Source of the DNA: DAHUXT01 sp036273675
GTDB taxonomy: Bacteria > Chloroflexota > Ktedonobacteria > Ktedonobacterales > JADMIN01
Direction of reading: 5' to 3'
Assembly: GCA_036273675.1 (NCBI GenBank)
Contig: DASUHD010000015.1
Span: 1-40,610 of the forward strand
Length of the DNA: 40,610 bases
The notes beneath the pieces were generated by a model that saw only the letters and a program-made list of their open reading frames with translations, was not told where the DNA came from and ran no database searches. How positions within the stretch are numbered: the first letter of the stretch is position 1; each line of letters begins with the position of its first letter. Positions 7,101 through 15,456 of this stretch are shown piece after piece. A program made the position numbers and the translations under genes.

Positions 7101-8711
7101 TTAATGCGCGCGACTTCTGCTCACAGTCAATGCGGGCGTTGTCTTTGCCACGCCGAGCTGCTCCAGGATGTGATCGCCAACGCGCACAGCGTTCGCCATC
7201 GCCGTCAGCGCCGGATTGACCGCACCAATGCTGGGGAAGAAGCTCGTATCCACTACATAGAGATTGTCCACCTCATGGGCGCGGCAGTTGACATCCAGCA
7301 CCGAGGTCGCGGGATCAGCGCCAAAGCGACAGGTTCCGGACTGGTGGCCAACGCCCGCGATAGGAATCTCCGTCTGCAGATAGAGGTCACGTTGAATCAA
7401 GTGTCCCTGTTGGAAGCCGAGGTGGGGCAGCATCGCTTTGAGTTGCTCGTAGAGCCTGTCGGCGGCTGCCTGATTATTTGGGGTGTAGCTGAGCTTGATG
7501 TTCCCCTGCGCATCAACCGTGACCCGATTGTCAGGCCTTGGGAGATCCTCGGTGGAAAGCCAGAAGTCTACGGCGTGGAGCGCTACATCTTTGAGTGACC
7601 AGGTCGGCGCCAGCATCGTCAACCGCGGCTTCTCGCCGCGATACATGGGCGCGACCGACTTGCCCGTCATCTGGATATTGCCCATCGGATAGTCGAACCC
7701 ATCGACCCCTTTCAGGTAGAAGTCGTTCAAGCCGAGCGTCTTCTCGAAGGTGGTGTCGTTGAGTCCCGTCGAGACGGCTAGCACCGCCCGGCTATTGTGG
7801 AACATATAGTTGCGCCCGACCTGATCCGACCCATTTGCCAACCCATGCGGATGCTTGTCGTTGGCCGACATCAACAGCAGCTTCGCCGAGTTCGCCGCGC
7901 CGCACGAGACGACGACGATATCGCCGCGATAGACCTCGCGGACGCCATCGCGCTCGACCACCACCTCGGTCACCTCGCGCCCGGTTGGGCTGGTGTTGAG
8001 TTGCACTACTGGCGCATGTCTCAGCAAGGTGACGTTGGGGAATTCCAGCGCCGGTCGCACCGCGATGACCTCCGCATCCGACTTGGCATGCACGAGACAG
8101 GGATAGCCATCGCAGGTCTGGCAGCGGATGCACGTGCTGGCAGCGCGATCTTTCTCATCGAGCAGGATGCCGCAGGGCGCATGGAAGGCATGATATCCGT
8201 TCCGCCGCATATCATCGTAGAGTTGTTGCATGCGCGGCTCATGGGAGACCGCTGGCCACGGATACGGCGCGCTGGCAGGCGGGTCGGTCGGGTCCTCGCC
8301 GTGTTGCCCATGCACCTGATACAACTGCTCGGCGTACGTGTAGTACGGCTCCATCTCATCGTAGCTGATTGGCCAGGCAGGCGATACGCCGTCCTGGTGG
8401 CGCAGCTCGCCGAAGTCCTCTTTGCGCAGCCGGTAGAGTGCGGCACCAAACATTTTGGTCGCTCCGCCTACGACGTAGTGTACCTGTGGCTGGAACGACT
8501 TGCCGTTGGCATCGTACCAGGTATCCGGCGAAATGTAGCGGTTCTTGACGAACACGGCTTCGGCGTCCCAGTTCTCCAGTTCGCGCGGAAGAAAATCGCC
8601 GCGTTCCAGCAACAGGATGCGCTTGCCAGAAGGCGCCAAATGGTAGGCGAGCGTTCCGCCACCCGCGCCGGTCCCAATGATAATCACGTCATACTGGTGA
8701 TCAGCTGCCAT
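7101..8711 (-). CDS. GMC-family FAD oxidoreductase with four-cysteine cluster
   Basis: A 536-residue flavoprotein of the glucose-methanol-choline family. The FAD dinucleotide-binding motif GTGAGGG is at residues 13-19 with Glu36 ending the second strand. Catalytic His is in VGHQSGTCRFG and the conserved Asn in SIGAVNPALT near the C-terminus. An insertion carries CIRCQTCDGYPC (Cys194, 197, 200, 205), which could hold an iron-sulfur cluster, as in the FAD glucose/fructose dehydrogenases that pass electrons to the respiratory chain. There is no signal peptide. ATG 8711 is preceded by GGAGGAG. The gene lies 46 bp after ndh and 121 bp before cydA, so it probably feeds the same quinone pool. The substrate (sugar, alcohol or polyol) cannot be told. 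Confidence 0.88.
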   Translation of the reverse strand: MAADHQYDVIIIGTGAGGGTLAYHLAPSGKRILLLERGDFLPRELENWDAEAVFVKNRYISPDTWYDANGKSFQPQVHYVVGGATKMFGAALYRLRKEDFGELRHQDGVSPAWPISYDEMEPYYTYAEQLYQVHGQHGEDPTDPPASAPYPWPAVSHEPRMQQLYDDMRRNGYHAFHAPCGILLDEKDRAASTCIRCQTCDGYPCLVHAKSDAEVIAVRPALEFPNVTLLRHAPVVQLNTSPTGREVTEVVVERDGVREVYRGDIVVVSCGAANSAKLLLMSANDKHPHGLANGSDQVGRNYMFHNSRAVLAVSTGLNDTTFEKTLGLNDFYLKGVDGFDYPMGNIQMTGKSVAPMYRGEKPRLTMLAPTWSLKDVALHAVDFWLSTEDLPRPDNRVTVDAQGNIKLSYTPNNQAAADRLYEQLKAMLPHLGFQQGHLIQRDLYLQTEIPIAGVGHQSGTCRFGADPATSVLDVNCRAHEVDNLYVVDTSFFPSIGAVNPALTAMANAVRVGDHILEQLGVAKTTPALTVSRSRAH

Positions 8712-8757
8712 GACGCTCCTCCTTCGCTTCAGCACAGATTCGCCCAGAACGCGCCAA

Positions 8758-10095
8758 TCATCCGATGGCGGGCGCGGATGGCATGGTTCCGTGAGACGCT
8801 ACAAGAGTCTCCAGGCCACCAATGGATGCCACATTCTCCCGGACGATAGGGAGCTGCATCGTATCGACGGGCGCGAATAGATCAGTCACCCAGTCCAGCC
8901 CGATCCGCACCTTGCCGGCGAAGGTCGGCAGCTTGGCAAGGTAGATGCCGCGCCAGGCGAACCACGCGGGCAGGCCAGAGAGCCGAACGCTGCCAATCTG
9001 GGCGACGGCCTGGCGTTGGCCCAGGCTCGCCAGACTTCCGATAGGCTTGTAGGTGAAGCTTCTCGTCTTCCCGGTCTTGCGAATCGCGGCGACGATGTTG
9101 GCCGCGGCGACCGGGCCTTCGCGAATCGCGTTCTGCGCGGTCGGGGAATAGAAACCCTGGCCGTCGGGGGTTGGCACGGCGGCGCAGTCGCCCAGCACGA
9201 AGACTTCTGGATGAGTGAGCGCCTGGAGATGGTCGTTGACCTGGATCGCGCCATGCTTGCTCTTGGGCAAATCAGCGTCGTGCAGGACGGGATTGACCAT
9301 GATGCCACCCGTCCAGATCACCGTGCGGGTAGGAATAACCTCGCCCGTCGAGAGAGTCGCGGTACGCTCCGTCACGGCATTCACGCCGACGCCGAGACGC
9401 ACATCGATGGTCCGCCGTGCGAACTTCTCCACCACATAAGCGCCCAGACGCTCATCCACCTCCGGCAGCAGACGCTCGCCATGTGGCGCGAGAATCAGCC
9501 GCACATCTTCTGGTTTTATCTCGTGGTAGTAGTGCAATGACCCACGCAGCAGGTCTTCGAGCGCCGCGATGCCTTCCACGCCGGAGAATCCGCCGCCCGC
9601 CATCACAAAGGTCAGAATCTCCCGGCGGAGTGCGGGGTCGCGCGTCGTATTGGCCCATTCCAGCATCGTCAGCGCGCGGTTGCGCAGTCTGAAGGCGTCG
9701 AAGAGATCCTTCAGGCCAAGCGCATAGTCAGCCGCCCCCATGGCATGGCTGTAGTTGGTCACGGCGCCCAATGCGACGACGAGGTAGTCGTACTGCAAAT
9801 CGGCGCTATCCCCATTGATCAGCGTCGCATGCACCGTGTGGTTGGCGGCGTCGATGCTCTTGACGAATGCCTCGCGGAAGTGGGATTTCTTGAGGAAGGC
9901 CCGCACCGGCGGAACGGCGTGGCGCGGCTCGATGGTGCCGCCCGCGACATCAGCCAGCATCGGCGTGTAGACGAGGAAGTTGGTATTGCTCACCACGACG
10001 ATCTCGACATCGTCGTCATGGCGAAACTGGCGGTCCAGGCGCTGTGCGGCGGCGATACCACCGAAGCCACCGCCGAGCACCACGATCCGTTTCAT
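8758..10095 (-). CDS. ndh: Type II NADH:quinone oxidoreductase (NDH-2)
   Basis: A 445-residue single-subunit, non-pumping NADH dehydrogenase of the pyridine nucleotide-disulfide oxidoreductase fold. The FAD motif GGGFGG is at residues 8-13, the NADH motif AGGGFSGVE at 166-174, and the second FAD contact VFVLGDCAA at 297-305. The C-terminal region (WRGIYLAKLPTFAGKVR) supplies the membrane-binding helices typical of NDH-2. ATG 10095 has GGGAGC upstream; the frame's longer start at 10164 lacks a ribosome site. A sigma-70-like promoter on this strand lies at 10201-10229. It is first gene of the run leading into the bd oxidase. Confidence 0.9.
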   Translation of the reverse strand: MKRIVVLGGGFGGIAAAQRLDRQFRHDDDVEIVVVSNTNFLVYTPMLADVAGGTIEPRHAVPPVRAFLKKSHFREAFVKSIDAANHTVHATLINGDSADLQYDYLVVALGAVTNYSHAMGAADYALGLKDLFDAFRLRNRALTMLEWANTTRDPALRREILTFVMAGGGFSGVEGIAALEDLLRGSLHYYHEIKPEDVRLILAPHGERLLPEVDERLGAYVVEKFARRTIDVRLGVGVNAVTERTATLSTGEVIPTRTVIWTGGIMVNPVLHDADLPKSKHGAIQVNDHLQALTHPEVFVLGDCAAVPTPDGQGFYSPTAQNAIREGPVAAANIVAAIRKTGKTRSFTYKPIGSLASLGQRQAVAQIGSVRLSGLPAWFAWRGIYLAKLPTFAGKVRIGLDWVTDLFAPVDTMQLPIVRENVASIGGLETLVASHGTMPSAPAIG

Positions 10096-10200
10096 AATTT
10101 CTGCTCCCTGGTTAGAGGTCGAGAGTAAGTTGGACGCAGGACTGACATCGCGAAATTGCACCAATCCTAGGCGGGCAATTCTGCAATTCTTCGGAAAACG

Positions 10201-10229
10201 CCTATAACGCCTAAGGTGACACCGTACAA
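10201..10229 (-). promoter_or_regulatory. Sigma-70-type promoter for ndh
   Basis: On the minus strand, TTGTAC (10229-10224) and TATAGG (10206-10201) are separated by exactly 17 bases. The start point would be near 10194, giving a leader of about 100 bases before ATG 10095. Each hexamer matches the consensus at four of six positions. This is a sequence match only. Confidence 0.45.
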
Positions 10230-10373
10230 TAGTGTGTCGGCTGGCCTATGCGCGCCCCGGTTGATGGTGGAGTATATGCGGCGAGTTTCCGCCTACCCCA
10301 AAGGACGGTCAAGCGGCTTTTCAGCATCGCGACAAATGCGCTCACAGGCGTGTGTGCCGCGTCCAGCGCCTTA

Positions 10374-10401
10374 TTGACGCGCCCCGCCGCATTCGTATGC
10401 T
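10374..10401 (+). promoter_or_regulatory. Possible sigma-70-type promoter for the cyclase gene
   Basis: TTGACG (10374-10379) and TATGCT (10396-10401) are spaced by 16 bases, about 80 bases before ATG 10483. The -35 matches at five of six positions; the -10 is weaker. Lower confidence than the ndh promoter because the spacer is one base short. Confidence 0.35.
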
Positions 10402-10482
10402 CACTACGCGCCCTGGCGCAGACCAATGTGCTTGTGTGCCATAGTTCGAAACAGCGGTACAGAGTGAAAGGATGGCCGACCC

Positions 10483-11442
10483 ATGGACAAGCAGCGCACA
10501 GACAACACGCATCTCAGCGCGGACGAGTTCGACACCCTCTTCCAGGACATGAAGCGCTGGGGCCGTTGGGGCGCGCAAGACCAGCGTGGGGCGCTGCACT
10601 ATCTCACCCCCGAGCGCCTCGCGGCATCCGCGCAACTCGTTCGTGATGGCGTCAGCGTCAGCCTGAGCTTGCCGTTGAATACCCAGGCCGCGATCGACAA
10701 TCCCAGGCCTGCCGTACACCATATGATCATGCCAGGCGCTAGCGCGTCGGGGCAGGCAGATAGCGGCGCGGAATCACCCCAGTTCGTCAAGGACTACATT
10801 GGCGTGGACTATCACAACGATGGCCATACACACATCGATGCGCTCTGCCACGTGGACTATCGGGGGCTTCTGTATAATGCCCAACAGGTCGATACTGTGA
10901 CGACCGACGGAGCAACGGTCGACTCGATTGAGGTCCTCAAAGATGGACTGGTCGGCCGCGGTGTCCTCCTCGATATCCCGCGCCTGCGCGGCCTGCCCTG
11001 GCTTGAGCCAGGCGAGCATATCTACCGCGACGATCTCGAAGCGGCGGAACGCGCACAGGGGCTTGTCGTTGACGAGGGCGACATTCTCCTGATACGCACC
11101 GGCCACGTCCGGCGGCTCAGCGAGCTTGGGCCGTGGGATACGGCGCGGCTCAAAGCTGGCCTGCATCCGACCGCAATGTCGTTCGTCGCCGAGCGTCAGG
11201 TCGCCGCGCTAGGTTCCGATGGGAACAGCGATACCGCGCCGAGCCCCACCGACGGTGTTGGCTTCCCGATCCACGTCCTGGCGATCAACGCGCTGGGCGT
11301 CCACCTGCTAGACTATTTGCAGTTAGAAGACCTCCGCGCCGCCTGCGAGCAGGCCGGACGCTGGGAGTTTCTCTTCGTCGGAGCGCCGCTACGCATCCCT
11401 GGCGGCACGGGCTCGCCAGTCAATCCACTGGCGATTCTCTGA
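10483..11442 (+). CDS. Cyclase-family metal-dependent hydrolase (kynurenine formamidase-like)
   Basis: A 319-residue cytosolic protein of the cyclase/kynurenine formamidase family (PF04199), whose members hydrolyse amide or lactone bonds using a bound divalent metal. The metal motif HNDGHTHIDALCH, equivalent to HxGTHxDxPxH, lies at about residues 105-117. The DEGDILLIRTGH segment at about 193-204 is the other conserved core strand. ATG 10483 follows AAAGGA with a longish spacer; an out-of-frame ATG at 10473 is not coding. It stands alone, divergent from ndh. Members near this length annotate as 'cyclase family protein'; the substrate is unknown. Confidence 0.85.
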   Translation: MDKQRTDNTHLSADEFDTLFQDMKRWGRWGAQDQRGALHYLTPERLAASAQLVRDGVSVSLSLPLNTQAAIDNPRPAVHHMIMPGASASGQADSGAESPQFVKDYIGVDYHNDGHTHIDALCHVDYRGLLYNAQQVDTVTTDGATVDSIEVLKDGLVGRGVLLDIPRLRGLPWLEPGEHIYRDDLEAAERAQGLVVDEGDILLIRTGHVRRLSELGPWDTARLKAGLHPTAMSFVAERQVAALGSDGNSDTAPSPTDGVGFPIHVLAINALGVHLLDYLQLEDLRAACEQAGRWEFLFVGAPLRIPGGTGSPVNPLAIL

Positions 11443-11501
11443 ACAGCGGGGTAGAGGCCAACGCTGCCCCGCATAGGTGATACTGCTTTGTAGCACGCAC
11501 T

Positions 11502-12458
11502 CTAGCCTGTTGCGGGGGTGGCGCCCATGGCGGTATCCGGCGGCGTTTCCTCTTTGGTTTTCGCGCGAGCGCCTGATGGCGAAAGCGCATGCCTCCACTC
11601 AAGCGCAAATATCAAGACAACCACGATGCCGAACGTGTTGAGTGCCGTGATCGACACAGTCACCAGCGGGTAGGCTCCAAAGGGAAAGATAACTACCAGA
11701 AGCATGGCGGCGATGTTGCGTATGGCGGTGGTCGTCTCGGTCGCATGCCGGACTCTCCTGTCCTTGACGCGCAGGATGGTGACGAGGAGGTAGCCACACC
11801 CCAGGCCGATGAAGGGATCGGCGATAGCGGCAAGATAACTGTGGGTTTCCCAGGTCTGGACGAACAGATTCCAAAAGGCGTAGAAGGTGAAATTCAAATT
11901 CAAGAGCAGACACAGGATGGCAAACGGGGATACCCACCGTCGTACATGCGGCGCCAGGTCGGGCCACCTGAGGCGAAAGAGACACCCCAGCGCCAGCGGC
12001 AGCAGCAGAAAGACGAGCAGCGGCCAGGCGACATCCCAGACGGATACCTTCAACTGCGAGTCAACCGCCGCAACGGCCAGGGGTAGGCCAAGCGGGACAA
12101 CAATAACGGTCACTACCGTCAAGGCCACCAAAAGACTGGTGGCAGTGGCAACATCCGCCCTGGCGACGCGGGCAAGGAGGGGCGCGAACGGCATCCCGGC
12201 GCACAGGGCCGCGACACAGAATCCGACCTTGATCTGACTCGGAATGGATGAGGCAATTGTCAGCACGTAGCCGATGAACAGGAGCGGGATGATGATGAAA
12301 TTAATCACCAGCACCCACACCGCAATCTGCCACTGGGCAAAGAACCGCGCCAGCAGCCGCCCAAACGGAAGCCTGAGGCCCAAGGCAAAGGTATTCAATA
12401 CCGCGAACAGCAGGCCAAACCCATTGACCACGACGACGGCTGTCGGCAGCGTAGTCAT
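11502..12458 (-). CDS. BASS/SBF-family membrane transporter
   Basis: A 318-residue protein with about ten hydrophobic helices. The segment VGFCVAALCAGMPFAPLLARVARADVATA.. matches the fourth/fifth-helix region of the bile acid:sodium symporter family, which has the arrangement Cys/Ala-Gly-x-Pro then Ala-R-G/A-D-V-A. The C-terminal 30 residues are a polar Thr/Pro/Lys tail. ATG 12458 is preceded by GGGAGGG. It is last in a three-gene minus-strand set after a 78-bp gap from the SDR dehydrogenase. The family carries organic anions with Na+; ACR3-type arsenite carriers are relatives, but the ACR3 signature is not obvious here. Confidence 0.72.
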   Translation of the reverse strand: MTTLPTAVVVVNGFGLLFAVLNTFALGLRLPFGRLLARFFAQWQIAVWVLVINFIIIPLLFIGYVLTIASSIPSQIKVGFCVAALCAGMPFAPLLARVARADVATATSLLVALTVVTVIVVPLGLPLAVAAVDSQLKVSVWDVAWPLLVFLLLPLALGCLFRLRWPDLAPHVRRWVSPFAILCLLLNLNFTFYAFWNLFVQTWETHSYLAAIADPFIGLGCGYLLVTILRVKDRRVRHATETTTAIRNIAAMLLVVIFPFGAYPLVTVSITALNTFGIVVVLIFALEWRHALSPSGARAKTKEETPPDTAMGATPATG

Positions 12459-12536
12459 GTATCCCTCCCTTGTTTGGTAACTGCTCAGTCGATGGTAGGC
12501 GCGCTCGAATACCGCGCGCCAGGCAAGGCGCGCGGC

Positions 12537-13304
12537 TTAGAGGCCGACGCTGCCCTGCATGATGCCGCCGTCGATGAAATACGTGGTCGCCGTCCCATAG
12601 CGCGCCTGGTCGGAGGCCAGCCAGACGACCAGGTTGGCGATCTCGTTCGGCTCGGCGACGTGGCCGATGGGAATGGCGGCGTCGAGTTTCGCTTTCTCCG
12701 CGGGATCGGCCAGCGTCTTGGCGTCGATGGGGGTATCGACCGCGCCAGGGCCAACGTTCACCACGGTAATACCCTTCGGCCCCAGCTCGACGCCAGCGGT
12801 CCGGGTCAGCATGCGCACCCCGCCTTTGGCGCAGCAGTAGGCGATGTTGCCGGGCATCGGCCAGTCCTCATGGACCGACGAGATATTGATGATGTGGCCG
12901 CCGCCGCCCTGCTTGATCATCTGCCGGGCGGCCATCTGCGTCCCGAAAAAGGCGCTCTTCAGGTCAACGCCGATGACCAGATCAAACTGCCGCTCCGTCG
13001 TATCGAGCAGCGACGTGCGCGTCTCCATCCCCGCGTTGTTGACCATCACATCCAGACGCCCGAACGCCCGCACCGTCTCATCCACGAGCTTCTGAATATC
13101 CGCCGGATTGGCGACATCGGCCTGGATGACCTGGCCTTTGCCGCCTTCCTGCTGAACGTGTCGTAACGTCTCTTCGGCGGCCGCCTGGTCGCGGTGATAG
13201 TTAATCGTCACGGCGGCGCCCTCGCGGGCGAGCCCCACGCTGATCGCGTGTCCGATGCCGCTATCGCCCCCGGTCACAATGGCCACCTTGTTTGCCAGCA
13301 TCAT
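12537..13304 (-). CDS. SDR-family dehydrogenase (glucose 1-dehydrogenase-like)
   Basis: A 255-residue classical short-chain dehydrogenase. The cofactor motif TGGDSGIGHA is at residues 11-20, NNAG near 90, and the catalytic Ser (NISSVHE) and Tyr-Lys (AYCCAK) about 140-160. The Arg/His after the second strand (NYHRDQ) suggests NADP(H) use. The sequence resembles bacterial glucose 1-dehydrogenases/3-oxoacyl reductases; the true substrate is uncertain. Two adjacent in-frame ATGs (13304, 13301) follow GGAGGG. The first overlaps the stop codon of the upstream gene (ATGA-type), so translation is probably coupled to that small membrane protein. Confidence 0.87.
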   Translation of the reverse strand: MMLANKVAIVTGGDSGIGHAISVGLAREGAAVTINYHRDQAAAEETLRHVQQEGGKGQVIQADVANPADIQKLVDETVRAFGRLDVMVNNAGMETRTSLLDTTERQFDLVIGVDLKSAFFGTQMAARQMIKQGGGGHIINISSVHEDWPMPGNIAYCCAKGGVRMLTRTAGVELGPKGITVVNVGPGAVDTPIDAKTLADPAEKAKLDAAIPIGHVAEPNEIANLVVWLASDQARYGTATTYFIDGGIMQGSVGL

Positions 13305-13777
13305 GAGTTATCCCTCCTGTAGGAAAATCCCTGCCATTCGTCGTCGCTCCGGGTCGGGAAGAAGAGCGGAATCTCGTTGGCGCGCGCCAGGTAGCCCTGT
13401 TCATTCCCCTCGATCATGAGCTTGTGCAGTGCGATCACATCGTTGATTGGCAGGGGATCCGCTGGCTGCACACACAGGTGCATCCGCGCCTGCCCTTTCT
13501 CGTAGACACAGACCCAACCCGCGCAGCCAGGGATGCGATAGACGCGGCCGTCATAGTTGGGGCTGGCGATGTCCAGATAGCCTTGCTGCGTCAGTTGCTG
13601 GAGCTCCCGCTCATCCAGCAAATCGCGCAACAGGGCATGCGAACGCGCCTCCGCGAGGGCGTATTCTGCCGAAGACGCGGCCCGCCTCCGGCGGCGCTGG
13701 ACGTGGGAGGTGAACACCCAGAGAGCGGGAAGGAGCCAGAAGATGGCCACAAAGAGCACCGCCAGCCAGAAGACCAC
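13301..13777 (-). CDS. Single-pass membrane protein of unknown function
   Basis: A 158-residue protein. One N-terminal helix (FWLAVLFVAIFWLLPALWVF) is followed by an Arg-rich stretch, so the N-terminus is probably outside and the rest cytosolic. The soluble part has a helical DERELQQLTQQGYLDI segment and a small beta domain with three Cys (IPGCAGWVCVYEKGQARMHLC). The start is GTG 13777 with GGGAGGGGG upstream; no in-frame ATG lies close. Its stop overlaps the SDR start by four bases, which argues for a shared transcript. I do not recognise the family. Confidence 0.68.
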   Translation of the reverse strand: MVFWLAVLFVAIFWLLPALWVFTSHVQRRRRRAASSAEYALAEARSHALLRDLLDERELQQLTQQGYLDIASPNYDGRVYRIPGCAGWVCVYEKGQARMHLCVQPADPLPINDVIALHKLMIEGNEQGYLARANEIPLFFPTRSDDEWQGFSYRRDNS

Positions 13778-14107
13778 AGGTCATCCCCCTCCCAGGAAAG
13801 GAGCGTCGGCGCGCAGCATCTCCATCCAGCATAGCGAATGCCATGCTATCAGCATTCAACGTAGTCAGAAAATGGCGCCGTTGCCCCATGCGCCGGGGGG
13901 GACCAGAGGCATAGTGTTCGACTGGCCATAAGTGGAGCGAGAGCGTGCGGCGCCGCCGGTACAATGCCCCTTTCTTCGGAACATGGAGTGGCGAGAAACC
14001 CACCCTGCGGACTCACCCCGCGGACGGGGTAGCGAGCATGTGTGCCGTTCATGCTTGGGTCTGTGGAAAATGTTGCCGCTTGCCATGCTGGTGGAGGGAA
14101 AGCCGCT
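13778..14107. other. Intergenic region between divergent genes, with dyads and a dispersed repeat
   Basis: This 330-bp gap lies between the minus-strand membrane protein and the ClC gene. Overlapping dyads at 13831-13857 (ATAGC/GCTAT and GAATGC/GCATTC) sit 55-80 bp upstream of the GTG at 13777 and could be an operator. One copy of a 52-bp dispersed repeat is at 13989-14040. No RNA gene was recognised. Confidence 0.4.
13989..14040 (+). repeat. 52-bp dispersed repeat, copy 1
   Basis: This matches 16692-16743 in the same orientation at 47 of 52 positions with no gaps. It includes the small dyad ACCCC-GCGGAC-GGGGT. It lies about 70 bp upstream of the ClC start codon. In the reverse direction both copies read without a stop, but composition and context argue against coding. 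Confidence 0.7.
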
Positions 14108-15430
14108 ATGACCGATACGCACGAGACCTCGCCAGCGGCGCCAGAGCCAGCAACACCAACGCCTGCGACCGAGCGGGAGGAGGCGCCGAAACTCTGGCAG
14201 ATTGTCGGCATCGCGTTGGTCGCCATCATCTTCACGGCGATTTTCCTTGGCGTCAATGGGTTTCTCTCGCGAACCATCTGGCCCAGCGACTTCTTCACCA
14301 CCCGGCGCTGGACGATTCCGGTCGGCGTCCTTGTCTTCTCGCTGGTCGTCGGGCTTGCCCAGCGGTATCTGCGCGCGCCAACCGTCATCCACGGCGGAGT
14401 GGTGAATGCGTTCAAGGGCAAAGATGAGTCGGACTACACGACCTTCCCCGGCGCGCTCGTCTCGTCGTTCGCCTCGTTGCTCTCGGGGGCAAGCGTCGGC
14501 CCCGAAGCGCCCGTTGGCATACTCGTCGGCGATATCACGGCATGGATCCGCAGCAAGTTGAGAATCTCCCGCAAGACCGCGCAGGGATTCGACCTCGCGG
14601 CGCTGGCCTCGGCGTATAACGGCATTATCGGCAGCCCGCTCTTCACTGGAGTGCTCGCGACCGAACTGGGCGTCGGTGGGCCAAACGCGCTGGCGTTCCT
14701 CGCCTGGAACCTGCTGGCCGGCGTCATCGGCTATCTCTTCTACACGCTGCTTGGTCTGCCGGTCTTTGCCAAATATATCGCGTTCACACCGATCAACCAG
14801 TTAACCGTTCCCTACGTGCTCTTCGCCATCGCGCTGGGGCTCGTCGGGGTGCTTGTGGCGCTCTTCGTCGCGCTCTCGTTCCGGTTTTTTGAGACGCTCA
14901 CCGAGCGCGTCTTCCATGACCGGGTCATCCTGCGCGTGCTTGCCGCCGCGGTCATCGTCGCCGTCGTCGTCTTCTTCGTCCCACAGGTGATGTTCGCAGG
15001 CGAGACACAAATCTTCCCGATGATCGACAATCCGGCGAGTTACGGCGTCCTGGCGCTGCTGGGGCTGGGAATCCTCAAGCTGCTGCTGCTGGGGATCTCC
15101 TTCAAGAGCGGCTATCTGGGCGGCCCCACATTTCCGATTCTCTTCTCCTGCACGATGTTCGGCCTCGCGCTGAGTCTATTGTTTCCGGGTGTGCCGGACT
15201 CGATTTTCGTGCTATGCATCGAGGCGGCCACGCTCACGATGGCGCTGGGCGCGCCGCTGACGGCGATCTTGCTGGTGGTGGTGATCGGCACTGCCGACGC
15301 GAACGAGGTCGCCCTGCTCGTGCTCTCTAGCCTGGTCGCGCTGACCGTGGGCGAAAGTATTAAGCGGCTGATGGCGCAGCGGCGGGCTAGCAGTTCGAAG
15401 ACACCAGTCACGGCGCAGACCAGCCAATGA
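14108..15430 (+). CDS. ClC-family chloride channel/transporter
   Basis: A 440-residue membrane protein of the voltage-gated chloride channel family. It has about ten helices, a polar Pro/Glu-rich N-terminus of 30 residues and a short basic tail; no CBS domains. The chloride-site segments are GASVGPEAPVGIL (in place of the canonical GREGP; the gating Glu position is retained) and GYLGGPTFPIL (canonical GxFxP). The first signature (GSGIP) is not recognisable, so this is a divergent member. ATG 14108 has GGAGGG about 10 bases upstream; a start at 14042 would add an improbable Cys-rich leader. Channel versus Cl-/H+ antiporter cannot be decided. Confidence 0.85.
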   Translation: MTDTHETSPAAPEPATPTPATEREEAPKLWQIVGIALVAIIFTAIFLGVNGFLSRTIWPSDFFTTRRWTIPVGVLVFSLVVGLAQRYLRAPTVIHGGVVNAFKGKDESDYTTFPGALVSSFASLLSGASVGPEAPVGILVGDITAWIRSKLRISRKTAQGFDLAALASAYNGIIGSPLFTGVLATELGVGGPNALAFLAWNLLAGVIGYLFYTLLGLPVFAKYIAFTPINQLTVPYVLFAIALGLVGVLVALFVALSFRFFETLTERVFHDRVILRVLAAAVIVAVVVFFVPQVMFAGETQIFPMIDNPASYGVLALLGLGILKLLLLGISFKSGYLGGPTFPILFSCTMFGLALSLLFPGVPDSIFVLCIEAATLTMALGAPLTAILLVVVIGTADANEVALLVLSSLVALTVGESIKRLMAQRRASSSKTPVTAQTSQ

Positions 15431-15456
15431 GCGCACACGACTGTCCGCGCGCCGCG

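Larger units (their letters stand above)
10096..10482. other. Divergent intergenic region between ndh and the cyclase gene
   Basis: This 387-bp gap separates two divergently read genes and carries a promoter candidate for each (10201-10229 minus, 10374-10401 plus). No small gene is supported; frames here are Arg/Ala-rich with no ribosome binding site. Confidence 0.5.
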
